A stretch of DNA of 64,000 bases, from positions 45,661 through 109,660 of the forward strand of contig JAZULT010000018.1 of NCBI GenBank assembly GCA_045603225.1, written 5' to 3'. The DNA is from RGIG9115 sp045603225. GTDB taxonomy: Bacteria; Bacillota; Clostridia; UBA1381. Below the pieces are notes generated by a model. It made no database searches. It worked only from the letters and a program-made list of their open reading frames with translations, and had not been told where the DNA came from. Below, one piece after another: positions 25,395 through 33,593 of the stretch; position 1 is the first letter of the stretch; each line of letters opens with the position of its first letter. The translations under genes and the position numbers were made by a program.

Positions 25395-25624
25395 CAATTG
25401 TAAGTATAATAATAGAAAAAAAAGATTCTATTATGGATGTAAATAAAATCCTCAATGAGTTCGGAGATTCAATCATCGGAAGAATGGGACTCCCTCGCAG
25501 AAAAAACGGTGTTAACCTCATAAGTGTCGCTGTTGAAAGCTCAGCAGATACAATAAACGCACTTTCCGGTAAACTCGGACGCCTTGACGGAATAACAACA
25601 AAAACAATCATTTCAAATGTATGA
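25379..25624 (+). CDS. Iron-only hydrogenase system regulator, TM1266 family
   Basis: 81 residues, an ACT/NikR-like ferredoxin-fold protein. The pattern AIVSIIIEKKDSIMDVNKIL, IGRMGLPRRKNGVNLISVAV and LSGKLGRLDGI fits the TM1266 family, which is usually found with the [FeFe]-hydrogenase maturation genes and is thought to regulate them. No hydrogenase gene is in this window. Start overlaps the PAP2 gene (translational coupling). Confidence 0.85.
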   Translation: MEEKLAIVSIIIEKKDSIMDVNKILNEFGDSIIGRMGLPRRKNGVNLISVAVESSADTINALSGKLGRLDGITTKTIISNV

Positions 25625-25630
25625 TTTAGT

Positions 25631-25705
25631 CTTTCAAAGACGACAAGCTGAAAGATGGCGGAATTACGCTGTTTCAGGCGTCTTTAGTGTTGGTTGCTAA
25701 GGTTA
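25631..25705 (+). repeat. Short copy of the miniature element at 44770-45044
   Basis: 75 bases matching the reverse complement of the left end of that element with 7 differences. It begins 6 bases after the hydrogenase-regulator stop. In the frame that reads KLKDGGITLFQASLVLVA all five differences before the stop codon are synonymous; here the stop is changed and the frame runs on to the spoIIR start. Confidence 0.85.
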
Positions 25706-25708
25706 TGT

Positions 25709-25753
25709 TTAAAAAACCTCTTTGCGGGATATTATATCTGCAGGAGGTTTTTT
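25709..25753 (+). promoter_or_regulatory. Hairpin enclosing the spoIIR ribosome binding site
   Basis: AAAAAACCTC pairs with GAGGTTTTTT, and the middle folds further (GCGGGATA with TATCTGC). The spoIIR Shine-Dalgarno AGGAGG lies in the 3' arm, so the hairpin could act both as a terminator for upstream transcripts (it ends in a T run) and as a block to translation. Confidence 0.6.
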
Positions 25754-25754
25754 T

Positions 25755-26318
25755 ATGAAAAAAATTATTTATATATTTCTTTTCTGTTTATTTACTTCGA
25801 TTCTTGTTTTTGCATGGAGTGAAAAGCCACGTAACGAGCTCGAAAGTAACCTTATCAGACTTCACATACTTGCAAACAGCAACAGCAGTGATGATCAACA
25901 GATAAAACTTAAAATCAGAGATGCTATTCTGGATTTTTCAAATCGGACAAATGCAGTTCCTGACCTTAACACAATGGAAACAGTCGCAAACCGTATTTTA
26001 AACGAATCCAACAAACCTTACCGCGCGAAAGCAGATTTTGGGAAATACACAATATCAAAAAGAGACTATGAAAACTTTTCACTTCCTTACGGAAAATACA
26101 CAGCTGTCAGAATAACACTCGGAAACGGAAAAGGTCAGAACTGGTGGTGTGTCCTCTCCCCTCCTATGTGTTTTACGAAATCCGTATTCGGATATAATGA
26201 AAATCTCGAAAACAGACTCAGTGATGAAACAATAAATATAATTGACAGAAAAAACATTAACATAAAATTCAAAACACTTGAAATCGCTTCAAAGATTGCA
26301 GAAAAGCTCGGCATTTAA
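25755..26318 (+). CDS. spoIIR: Stage II sporulation protein R
   Basis: 187 residues from the ATG at 25755, preceded by AGGAGG; a longer in-frame start lies in the hairpin and is rejected. An N-terminal membrane anchor or signal (KKIIYIFLFCLFTSILVFA) is followed by the conserved RLHILANSNSSDDQQIKLKI block and the NGKGQNWWCVLSPPMCF block, which are diagnostic. SpoIIR is secreted from the forespore into the intermembrane space and activates SpoIIGA, which processes pro-sigma-E in the mother cell. Its presence marks a spore former. Confidence 0.95.
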   Translation: MKKIIYIFLFCLFTSILVFAWSEKPRNELESNLIRLHILANSNSSDDQQIKLKIRDAILDFSNRTNAVPDLNTMETVANRILNESNKPYRAKADFGKYTISKRDYENFSLPYGKYTAVRITLGNGKGQNWWCVLSPPMCFTKSVFGYNENLENRLSDETINIIDRKNINIKFKTLEIASKIAEKLGI

Positions 26319-26425
26319 GCAAATATTACAAAACGTTCTTCTCAAGTTGTGCAATATTACAGTTTTTTTAAAAATCATTCTAAAAACTTGAAAAAATTAT
26401 GTAAATTAAGTATAATAGTATATAT

Positions 26426-26457
26426 TTATGCATTAAGGATTACCCCTTAATGCATAA
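26426..26457. terminator. Stem-loop between convergent genes
   Basis: TTATGCATTAAGG pairs with CCTTAATGCATAA (13 bp, 6-base loop). It includes the stop of the small minus-strand gene. T runs are weak on both strands, so termination is plausible rather than certain. Confidence 0.6.
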
Positions 26458-26632
26458 AATCCATAGCAGTATCAATCATTCCGCCGATGTTTTTAAAAAC
26501 ACCCTCTGTTTTTTTATGAAGCTTATGTCTTTGTCTGTCATTCAGCGGATCTGCAAATAATACAGCAGCAGCACCTACTGCCATACCAAACGCAAGGCCC
26601 TTGCTGAAATTTTTAATATTGGTTCCTGACAT
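26447..26632 (-). CDS. Small YtxH-like membrane-associated protein
   Basis: 61 residues from the ATG at 26632, which follows AAAGGAGACATAATT; longer in-frame starts run into the neighbouring promoter region. One hydrophobic segment (LAFGMAVGAAAVLFA, about 12-27) is followed by a basic amphipathic tail, the plan of YtxH-type general-stress proteins. Function unknown. It is divergent from the DUF1015 gene. Confidence 0.7.
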   Translation of the reverse strand: MSGTNIKNFSKGLAFGMAVGAAAVLFADPLNDRQRHKLHKKTEGVFKNIGGMIDTAMDFMH

Positions 26633-26747
26633 AATTATGTCTCCTTTCATTCCGCTTTGCGGATTATTCGGAATATCAATTTCCTGTATTAGTATTACAT
26701 ATTGATGCTGTTTTAACACATACAATTTATAGAAAGAAGGATGAAAA

Positions 26748-28067
26748 ATGGCGATAATAAAACCGTTCCGCGGATACAGATACAATCAGGACAAAATAGA
26801 ACACCCCGGAGAAGTAATGGCTCCGCCTTACGATTCTCTTTCTGATGAACAAACTGACAGTTGTTATGATTTAAATCCATACAATGCTGCACGTCTTGTA
26901 TCACAGCGCACTTATGAAACAGATACCGAAACTGACAACTGCTATTCACGTGCAAAAGGATTTCTTAAAACATGGATAGAAGATAAAATACTTATTAAAG
27001 AAGATAGAAAATCATTTTATATTTATGAACAGACAATTACCGTTAACCGTGAAAAATTCTATAACCGCGGCATAATAGGTCTTCTCGAACTTACAGACTA
27101 CAGCGAAGGTTCTGTAGTTCCCTGCGAAAAACCAAGCACTGACTCGAAAATTGACAGAATGCATATGATTAAAGCAACTCAGGCAAATAACAGCCTTGTA
27201 AGCTGTATGTATACTGACGAAGATAAAAAATTATCCGCCCTTTTAGCAGAAATTTCAGAGTCTCCTGCTGAAATGGACTTTGTAACCGAAAACGACGGAA
27301 TCGCACACAAGCTCTGGGTTATAAACGATGAAGAAACAGTCAACTATATTGAAAACGCACTTATTTCAAAGAAAATGTTTATCGTAGACGGTCACAATCG
27401 ATACGAAGCAGGTCTTGATTACAAAAATGAATGTAAAAAGTCACCGTGTTATACAGGTAAAGAATCGTATAATTACATAATGGCACTCATTTCTGATTCA
27501 AACGAAGACGGCAGAGTTCAGTTACCTGTTCACAGACTTCTCAGTAACGAAAAAAATCTCAACGAATCGTTCATCATTGCCGGTCTTCAGGATACTTTCC
27601 GTATAGAGAAAATTATCGTTGATAAGATGGATGACGATTTTTCGGAAACACTCAGAAAGCAGATATCCACTCAGCGAAAAGAAACTATTTTCGCAATGTA
27701 TACCGGTGACGATTATTTTTACAGATTCACTTTTAAAAACAAAAAATACCTCGACGAGATTATGCCTGATGCATCGGATGTATATAAAAGTCTTGATTTG
27801 TGTGTACTTAACAAGCTTATTTTCGAAGAACAACTGAACATGGATTCTGAAAATGATACACGTATCGAGTATACACGTTCTTTAAGCGATGGTGTTAAAT
27901 CCGTAGATATGGGAGAATATTCATGTCTGTTTGCAATGAACCCGGTACGCGGATGGCAATTTGACGAGCTTACTGCCACAAGTGAGCTTTTGCCGAAACG
28001 AGCTGTATCAATATTCCCCAAACCCGCAACAGGTATTGTAATCCATAAATTCACAACTGAGATATAA
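26748..28067 (+). CDS. DUF1015 family protein
   Basis: 439 residues recognisable as DUF1015 from AIIKPFRGYRYNQDK at the start, VMAPPYDSL near 23, LNPYNAARL near 43 and the VDGHNRYEAGLDY block near 215. The family is widespread in Clostridia, often near serine-biosynthesis genes, and has no established activity. No signal peptide or membrane segment. RBS AGAAAGAAGG. The next gene follows within 16 bases and is probably co-transcribed. Confidence 0.85.
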   Translation: MAIIKPFRGYRYNQDKIEHPGEVMAPPYDSLSDEQTDSCYDLNPYNAARLVSQRTYETDTETDNCYSRAKGFLKTWIEDKILIKEDRKSFYIYEQTITVNREKFYNRGIIGLLELTDYSEGSVVPCEKPSTDSKIDRMHMIKATQANNSLVSCMYTDEDKKLSALLAEISESPAEMDFVTENDGIAHKLWVINDEETVNYIENALISKKMFIVDGHNRYEAGLDYKNECKKSPCYTGKESYNYIMALISDSNEDGRVQLPVHRLLSNEKNLNESFIIAGLQDTFRIEKIIVDKMDDDFSETLRKQISTQRKETIFAMYTGDDYFYRFTFKNKKYLDEIMPDASDVYKSLDLCVLNKLIFEEQLNMDSENDTRIEYTRSLSDGVKSVDMGEYSCLFAMNPVRGWQFDELTATSELLPKRAVSIFPKPATGIVIHKFTTEI

Positions 28068-28083
28068 AGAGGTAATAATATTT

Positions 28084-28749
28084 ATGAGTATTAATTCAAG
28101 TCAGAAAATAAAATGTCCCTCCTGCGGTCAACTGCAGGAGGTTACTGTTTGGGATTCTATAACAGTAAAAGACAGCGAAGATTTAAAAAAAGATTTGCTT
28201 TCAGGAAACGTAAATATATTCAGATGTTCGTCCTGCTCACACATGGGGCTCATTCCCTCACCAATGCTATACCACGATGAAGAAAAAAAACTTCTTATCT
28301 CATTTTATCCATGCAATGATGATAATCTTAAGGACAGGTTATTTAACAGCGTATGTGAACATTCAAAATCCTCAGGCGAACTGAAAGAATATGACGAATA
28401 TAATCTTGGATTTGTATATGAATACAATTCTCTTCTTGAAAAAATTCTTATTTTTGACAGCGGACTGAATGATAAAGCAATTGAAATAATAAAGCTTCTT
28501 ATATTATCTCAGGATCCCGAAAAAGAAAATCATAGAAAATGCGTATTCGGAAAAAAAGACGGAGAAAATATAGAATTCCTCGTTCAGGATTTTGAAGAAA
28601 ACAAAATTTATACTTCAAAAGTTCCATTTTCAACATACGAAACAATATGGCAACAGCTTAGATATTCAGGAGTTAAACCGTACAGCTTTGACTGGGAACT
28701 TGTAGACAGCGAATATGCAAACAAGCTTATAAACGGAATAAATAATTAA
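28084..28749 (+). CDS. CpXC domain protein
   Basis: 221 residues. The N-terminal 75 residues form the CpXC module, with two C-P-x-C or C-x-x-C pairs (IKCPSCGQLQEV at 10-21 and FRCSSCSHMG near 50) that should bind zinc. The rest is an acidic alpha/beta region of unknown function. CpXC proteins are of unknown role and are most frequent in Clostridia. It follows the DUF1015 gene closely. Confidence 0.85.
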   Translation: MSINSSQKIKCPSCGQLQEVTVWDSITVKDSEDLKKDLLSGNVNIFRCSSCSHMGLIPSPMLYHDEEKKLLISFYPCNDDNLKDRLFNSVCEHSKSSGELKEYDEYNLGFVYEYNSLLEKILIFDSGLNDKAIEIIKLLILSQDPEKENHRKCVFGKKDGENIEFLVQDFEENKIYTSKVPFSTYETIWQQLRYSGVKPYSFDWELVDSEYANKLINGINN

Positions 28750-28770
28750 CGTGAAAAATCACGTTAATTT
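28746..28770 (+). terminator. Weak terminator after the CpXC gene
   Basis: TTAACGTGA-AAAA-TCACGTTAA followed by TTT, overlapping the stop codon. The T tract is short. Confidence 0.5.
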
Positions 28771-28789
28771 GCCTCTGGCGGATTTTATC

Positions 28790-28914
28790 GTCCGTGCGAA
28801 TTTTTCGTCCTGTCAGACGAAAACGCACATGGACATAATTTCCATTATACGCCTTGTCAGTCCACAGGCAATGCTGTGTATATATTTTTAATTACTATTT
28901 GCGGACAGAAAGGC
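28790..28914 (+). promoter_or_regulatory. Structured RNA-like leader of the radical SAM gene
   Basis: Two strong folds. First, 28790-28834: GTCC-GTGCG, TTTTCGTC, loop CTGTCA, GACGAAAA, CGCAC, GGAC. Second, 28851-28914: GCCTTGTCAGTCC pairs with GGACAGAAAGGC, enclosing the hairpin CACAG-GCAATG-CTGTG. The closing 3' strand contains the AAAGG ribosome binding site of the next gene, so this could be a cis-regulatory RNA. It matches no riboswitch class that I know. Confidence 0.5.
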
Positions 28915-28927
28915 TATGGAAATTAAT

Positions 28928-29827
28928 ATGAGTAAATGCTATTTATGCCCTCAGAATTGCGGTGCAGACCGTACAACAGGTACCGGCTACTGCGGAACAG
29001 GAAATAAAATCAAAATATCAAGAGCGGCTCTTCACCAATGGGAAGAGCCGTGTATTTCGTTCAAAAAAGGAAGCGGCACCATATTTTTCGCCGGTTGCAA
29101 TCTTCACTGTATTTACTGTCAGAACAAAAAAATATCTGACGGAAATTCAGGAATTGAGATTTCGGAAGACAGATTTTACAATATATTGTTCGAGCTAAAA
29201 AACAAAGGTGCAGAAAACATAAATTTGGTCACAGCAGGTCATTTCATTTCTCAAATTATACCTCAATTAATAAAAGCACAGCAAACAGGACTCGGCATTC
29301 CCGTTGTATATAACACATCAGCATATGAAAAAAAATACGCTATAAAAAATCTGGACGGAATCGCAGATATATATCTTCCTGATTTAAAGTATATATCATC
29401 TTCAATATCAGAAAAATATTCCTCCTGCCCTGATTACTTTAAAATAGCAGCTGAAGCTATAGACGAAATGGTTCGTCAGAAGCCAGAATGTATATTTACC
29501 GCGGAAGGCAAGCTCATCTCCGGTGTTATTGTAAGACATCTCGTTCTCCCCGAAAACACCGACGAATCAAAAAAAATTATAAAATATCTGCATAATCGAT
29601 ACGGAAACAGCATTTACATGAGTATTATGAGTCAGTACACTCCGGTTATACATTCTGACAAATATCCCGAACTAAACCGGAAGCTTACATCTGATGAATA
29701 TAATGACGTAATTGACTTTGCAATAGATATCGGTGTTGAAAATGCTTTCATCCAGGAAGGGGAATCCGCTTCCGAAAGCTTTATCCCGGAATTTGATTTT
29801 GAAGGAGTCTGTCCGGATATTCGTTAG
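28928..29827 (+). CDS. Radical SAM protein, PflX (pyruvate formate-lyase activase-like) family
   Basis: 299 residues. MSKCYLCPQNCGADRTTGTG at the N-terminus is the conserved cysteine block of this family, followed by the radical SAM cluster motif GCNLHCIYCQN near residue 60. The family (COG1313) resembles glycyl-radical activases but its substrate is unknown. The ATG at 28928 fits the family's start; the one at 28916 has AAAGG only 2 bases ahead. A long structured leader precedes it. It stands alone between its leader and the dUTPase promoter. Confidence 0.8.
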   Translation: MSKCYLCPQNCGADRTTGTGYCGTGNKIKISRAALHQWEEPCISFKKGSGTIFFAGCNLHCIYCQNKKISDGNSGIEISEDRFYNILFELKNKGAENINLVTAGHFISQIIPQLIKAQQTGLGIPVVYNTSAYEKKYAIKNLDGIADIYLPDLKYISSSISEKYSSCPDYFKIAAEAIDEMVRQKPECIFTAEGKLISGVIVRHLVLPENTDESKKIIKYLHNRYGNSIYMSIMSQYTPVIHSDKYPELNRKLTSDEYNDVIDFAIDIGVENAFIQEGESASESFIPEFDFEGVCPDIR

Positions 29828-29857
29828 AAAGTAAACAATTTATTCATAATTTATAGA

Positions 29858-29886
29858 TTGACAAATATAAAAAAATGTAGTACAAT
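29858..29886 (+). promoter_or_regulatory. Promoter of the dUTPase gene
   Basis: TTGACA (29858-29863), 17 bases, TACAAT (29881-29886). Confidence 0.78.
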
Positions 29887-29917
29887 TAGTTATATTACGT
29901 AAAAGAGGTAAAAAAAA

Positions 29918-30418
29918 TTGAACAGAATAGCAGAATTTCAAAAAGTAAGCGAAAATCAGTTTGTAACTGATTATAACGGCGAATTCGGAAAAGGAGGAGT
30001 GGAAGCATACAAAACATTGAAGCTTCCTGCAAGAGCAACAGCAGGTTCAGCAGGCTACGACTTCTACTCCCCTGTTGATTTCACACTCAAACCAAACGAA
30101 ACAATAAAAATCCCTACCGGAATCCGTTCAAAAATTGAAAATGGATGGGTACTTATGATATACCCAAGAAGCGGACTGGGTTTCAAATACCGTCTGCAGC
30201 TTAATAACACGGTAGGTGTAATAGACAGTGATTACTATAACAGTGATAATGAAGGTCACATTATGATAAAGATAACAAACTGCTCCAATGAAAACAAAAC
30301 CGTAACAGTCAAATCAGGCGAAGCATTCGCACAGGGTGTATTTACTCCATTCGGTATTACTTATAATGACAGTGCAGACGGTGAACGCAACGGCGGATTT
30401 GGAAGTACAAATAAATAA
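29918..30418 (+). CDS. dut: dUTP diphosphatase
   Basis: 166 residues with the trimeric dUTPase motifs in order: motif 1 AGYDFYSPVDF near 48, motif 2 PRSGLGFK near 85, motif 3 NNTVGVIDSDYY near 97, and motif 5 ERNGGFGSTNK at the C-terminus. It hydrolyses dUTP to dUMP and pyrophosphate, keeping uracil out of DNA. The start codon is TTG after AAGAGG; no ATG fits upstream of motif 1. Twelve bases ahead of the flavoprotein gene. Confidence 0.92.
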   Translation: MNRIAEFQKVSENQFVTDYNGEFGKGGVEAYKTLKLPARATAGSAGYDFYSPVDFTLKPNETIKIPTGIRSKIENGWVLMIYPRSGLGFKYRLQLNNTVGVIDSDYYNSDNEGHIMIKITNCSNENKTVTVKSGEAFAQGVFTPFGITYNDSADGERNGGFGSTNK

Positions 30419-30429
30419 AGGATGATAAG

Positions 30430-31620
30430 ATGAACATTGCTGTAATAGGTGGAGGAGCTTCCGGAATCATGGCTGCTATTACTGCCGCACGGTGTGGTGC
30501 ATATGTAACCATATACGAAAAACACGACAGAATCGGCAAAAAAATTCTTGCAACCGGAAATGGAAGATGTAATTTATCAAATATAAATTCTGATATCGAC
30601 AAATATCACGGTATGGATACCGATATCATAAATACAGTATCAGCTCAGTTCTGGACCAATGAAACTATCTCATTTTTTTCAGAAATAGGACTTCTCCTGA
30701 AAACCGAAGATGAAGGAAAAATATATCCTTATTCCGACAGAGCAACATCTGTTCTTGACGTATTGAGAAACGAACTTGATTCACTCGGTGTTGTAACAGA
30801 ATGTAATTTCGATGTATCGGATATAAAAAAGAGAAATTCCGTTTTCGAAATAATTTCATACGACAACAAGCATGTATTTGCTGATAAAATAATATTTGCA
30901 GCCGGCGGGAAAGCTTCACCGGGATTATGCGGCGGAAACGGATACGACATTTTAAAAAAACTCGGTCACAGTTGTACCCGATTAGAACCGTCAATTGTTC
31001 AGCTGAAAACTGACAATAAAAATCTTAAAGGTCTTAAAGGAATCAAATGCCATGCTTCCCTTACACTTAACAAAATCACTGTCAGTGGTGAGCTGTTATT
31101 TACGGACACAGGTCTTTCAGGACCACCGGCATTTTACCTTTCTTCGTACTATAAAAGAACTGATAGCGAAGTTGCTTTTATAGATTTTTTTAAAGATTAC
31201 GATGAGAATGAACTCTTCAGAATAATTAGCCGTAACTCTTCCCTGTTCGAAAACACAGAAAACCTTTTCACAGGAATCATTCACAAAAGACTTGGTGCTT
31301 CCATTCTGAACCAAAGCGAAATTCAGAACATAAACGCTCCTTGTGCTTCTCTGTCAAAAAAGGAAATCTCATCAATTGTTAAAACTGCAAAAAATTTCCC
31401 GGTACATATTACAGGGACCGAATCATGGAATAATGCTCAGATAACATCAGGCGGCATTCCTGTTTCAGAAATTGAACATACAAGTATGTTATCCACAAAA
31501 TGCAATAATTTATATATTACAGGCGAAATCCTCGACATCGACGGAAACTGCGGAGGATATAATCTTCAGTGGGCATGGTCAACAGGATATATAGCCGGAT
31601 GCCACGCCGCCTGTAATTAA
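30430..31620 (+). CDS. HI0933-family flavoprotein (NAD(P)/FAD-dependent oxidoreductase)
   Basis: 396 residues. It has the FAD-binding Rossmann motif VIGGGASGIMAAITA at 4-18, EKHDRIGKKILATGNGRCNL near 37, and the C-terminal ITGEILDIDGNCGGYNLQWA near 365, all diagnostic of the HI0933/YhiN/BaiN family. One characterised gut member reduces bile-acid intermediates, but most have unknown substrates. Cytoplasmic. It probably shares a transcript with the dUTPase gene upstream and the membrane protein gene downstream. Confidence 0.9.
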   Translation: MNIAVIGGGASGIMAAITAARCGAYVTIYEKHDRIGKKILATGNGRCNLSNINSDIDKYHGMDTDIINTVSAQFWTNETISFFSEIGLLLKTEDEGKIYPYSDRATSVLDVLRNELDSLGVVTECNFDVSDIKKRNSVFEIISYDNKHVFADKIIFAAGGKASPGLCGGNGYDILKKLGHSCTRLEPSIVQLKTDNKNLKGLKGIKCHASLTLNKITVSGELLFTDTGLSGPPAFYLSSYYKRTDSEVAFIDFFKDYDENELFRIISRNSSLFENTENLFTGIIHKRLGASILNQSEIQNINAPCASLSKKEISSIVKTAKNFPVHITGTESWNNAQITSGGIPVSEIEHTSMLSTKCNNLYITGEILDIDGNCGGYNLQWAWSTGYIAGCHAACN

Positions 31621-31637
31621 CGAAAGGAAGTAAAAAA

Positions 31638-32210
31638 ATGCCATACGATAAATATTATAAAACAAAACATCAGATATCAACACTAATTAAAACACATATT
31701 ATTACATGCACTGTTATGATATTTCTTACAGTTGCAATGCTCACTATGGATGGTAAATCTACCGCAAAATACATATTGACATCACTATGCGCATTTTCCG
31801 CATTTCTTGCGATGTTTTCAAATTGTTTTGACATTGCTGAAAAGGATGCAAATCCCAATATTCAACGTAAATCATATCCTCTTAAAGGATTAGTTCTTTC
31901 AACAGGTATTATCGGCCTGGTGATTTTTTCGTTTTTATGTTACAAAGCAGCATGGGCTTTCTTCCCGCAACAAGCTACAGCCGGTGCCGGAATTTCAGCT
32001 CCGTGTCTTATATGCCAGCTTCTGTATTTGTTTTTAACATCTCCTTTTTATGCATTCGTGAATATAGTCGGTTCAAATTCAAGCATTACAGGATTAATCT
32101 CCTATATAATATTTATAGCAGTTTCGTGCGAGCTTGGCTATTTCTGCGGATACAAAAAAATTGATTTTCTTCTTCATGCAAGAAAATTCATGTTTGAAAA
32201 AAAGAAGTAA
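31638..32210 (+). CDS. Membrane protein of unknown function
   Basis: 190 residues with about four membrane segments (near 18-36, 44-62, 78-98 and 145-165) and a basic C-terminal tail. I recognise no family. It follows the flavoprotein gene by 17 bases with GAAAGGAAG as ribosome binding site. Confidence 0.8.
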   Translation: MPYDKYYKTKHQISTLIKTHIITCTVMIFLTVAMLTMDGKSTAKYILTSLCAFSAFLAMFSNCFDIAEKDANPNIQRKSYPLKGLVLSTGIIGLVIFSFLCYKAAWAFFPQQATAGAGISAPCLICQLLYLFLTSPFYAFVNIVGSNSSITGLISYIIFIAVSCELGYFCGYKKIDFLLHARKFMFEKKK

Positions 32211-32232
32211 GACAAATTTAATATTACTGAGG

Positions 32233-32261
32233 TTGACATAATTGACTGTTTGGTTTATAAT
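32233..32261 (+). promoter_or_regulatory. Promoter of the YARHG-domain gene
   Basis: TTGACA (32233-32238), 17 bases, TATAAT (32256-32261): perfect consensus. Confidence 0.82.
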
Positions 32262-32314
32262 ATATACTGTATGGTTATAATATCAAACAAACGGCAATGA
32301 AAGGAATGAATTTT

Positions 32315-33484
32315 ATGAAATGTCCAAATTGTTACCATGAAAATGCCGATGATGCATTACATTGTTCAGAATGCGGAGAAAATCTGCAAATAATAGAAGA
32401 GGACGAAATGACACCCGGTGCACAGAAAAGCGAAAAACTCGCTGCAATAGAAGAACGCAGACTTCAAAAGAAAAAACGTAAACAAAGAAATAAAATAATT
32501 TTAATCGTGCTGATAATTGCTTTACTGGCCGGACTTATAACAGCTGTTGCCTTATGGTTAGGCAAAGAAAACATTGACAGAACATCAACAGATGAACCGC
32601 TTGTAATCACAGATAAGCCTTCGGAAACACCCGAACAATCGATTGAGCCAAGCGAAACGCCAATAGCTTCTCCTGAGCTTCCGGCACCTGAAGAATCTGC
32701 CATTGCTACAGCAGGGATTCCGACAATCGTTCCGAACGAAAACCCGGCACAAGTAACAGACAACACAGTTATACAGGTGCCTGATACAAATCAGACCGAA
32801 ATAACAAAAAAACCGTCAGCGACAAAAAAACCGTCATCAACAAAGAAACCATCTTCACCAAAGAAACCATCATCGACAACAAAACCTGCTGCGAATAATA
32901 CTTCTGTAAATAATCAGCAAAGCACTTCTGAAAAGGTTCCGCCTCAAGCTACGGCGGACAACTCAGTTGCCGCAACGAGCATACCTCAGGGTGAAGCTTT
33001 GTTATCAAAGCTCATTCAGGTAACAGATTATGTTAACGATTCTGCATCGCAGCGTCAACTTATTAAATTCAGTGTGGCGGGAGCTGAATATTATGCTTAC
33101 AATGCAGGTCAATTTATAACAGGGGTTAAAGGTTTTTACTCTGTAACAGGAACAACATCCGGACTGTATTATAACGGGTTGCCTATTTACAATCTTACAA
33201 ATGTTACATCATTTAACTCAACTGATTATGTACTTCCACAGTCAAACTCGGTTCTTCTGACTGCAGATGACCTGAACGGTCTTTCAAAATCTCAGATTGA
33301 CATTGCAAGAAATGAAATTTTTGCACGCCACGGCAGACAGTTCAAAAAATCAGATTTGCAGAACTATTTCAATTCAAAGTCATGGTATCGTGTAAATAAC
33401 AATTACAATTACAGCAATGATCAGTTGAATGTCAGTGAACTCGAATGGAAAAATGCAGAGTTTTTACTTAAATATTCTAAATAA
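32315..33484 (+). CDS. Zinc-ribbon membrane protein with extracellular YARHG domain
   Basis: 389 residues from the ATG at 32315, which follows AAAGGA. In order: a zinc ribbon (MKCPNC...CSECGENL, 1-27), a basic stretch, one membrane helix (IILIVLIIALLAGLITAVAL, about 60-80), a long Ser/Thr/Pro/Lys-rich linker with KKPSSTKKPSS repeats (about 90-215), a beta region, and a YARHG domain at the end (DIARNEIFARHGRQF ... SWYRVNNNYN). The helix puts the linker and YARHG part outside the cell, probably bound near peptidoglycan. YARHG function is unknown; the zinc ribbon would sense or bind inside. Confidence 0.87.
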   Translation: MKCPNCYHENADDALHCSECGENLQIIEEDEMTPGAQKSEKLAAIEERRLQKKKRKQRNKIILIVLIIALLAGLITAVALWLGKENIDRTSTDEPLVITDKPSETPEQSIEPSETPIASPELPAPEESAIATAGIPTIVPNENPAQVTDNTVIQVPDTNQTEITKKPSATKKPSSTKKPSSPKKPSSTTKPAANNTSVNNQQSTSEKVPPQATADNSVAATSIPQGEALLSKLIQVTDYVNDSASQRQLIKFSVAGAEYYAYNAGQFITGVKGFYSVTGTTSGLYYNGLPIYNLTNVTSFNSTDYVLPQSNSVLLTADDLNGLSKSQIDIARNEIFARHGRQFKKSDLQNYFNSKSWYRVNNNYNYSNDQLNVSELEWKNAEFLLKYSK

Positions 33485-33507
33485 AAAAGTGCTTCGGCAC
33501 TTTTTTT
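33483..33507 (+). terminator. Terminator of the YARHG gene
   Basis: AAAAAAGTGC-TTCG-GCACTTTTTT with a stable TTCG tetraloop. Confidence 0.93.
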
Positions 33508-33518
33508 GTTAAAAAAAT

Positions 33519-33543
33519 GTTTAAAATAAAAAAAAGTGGGTAT
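33519..33543 (+). promoter_or_regulatory. Sigma-B-like promoter of hpf
   Basis: GTTTAA (33519-33524), 13 bases, GGGTAT (33538-33543). This equals the Bacillus sigma-B consensus (GTTTAA-N12-14-GGGTAT), and no good sigma-A -35 box is present. In Bacillus subtilis the hpf homologue is sigma-B and sigma-H controlled. Whether this organism has such a sigma factor is unknown. Confidence 0.5.
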
Positions 33544-33593
33544 ATATTATATAACAGCAAAAGCTGTATAACAAAAAGACAGGAGTGACATTT

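Noticed and set aside
32780..32890. Short tandem repeat, possible CRISPR-like array
   Set aside because: It is the KKPSS/T repeat coding for the linker of the YARHG protein, in frame and without spacers.
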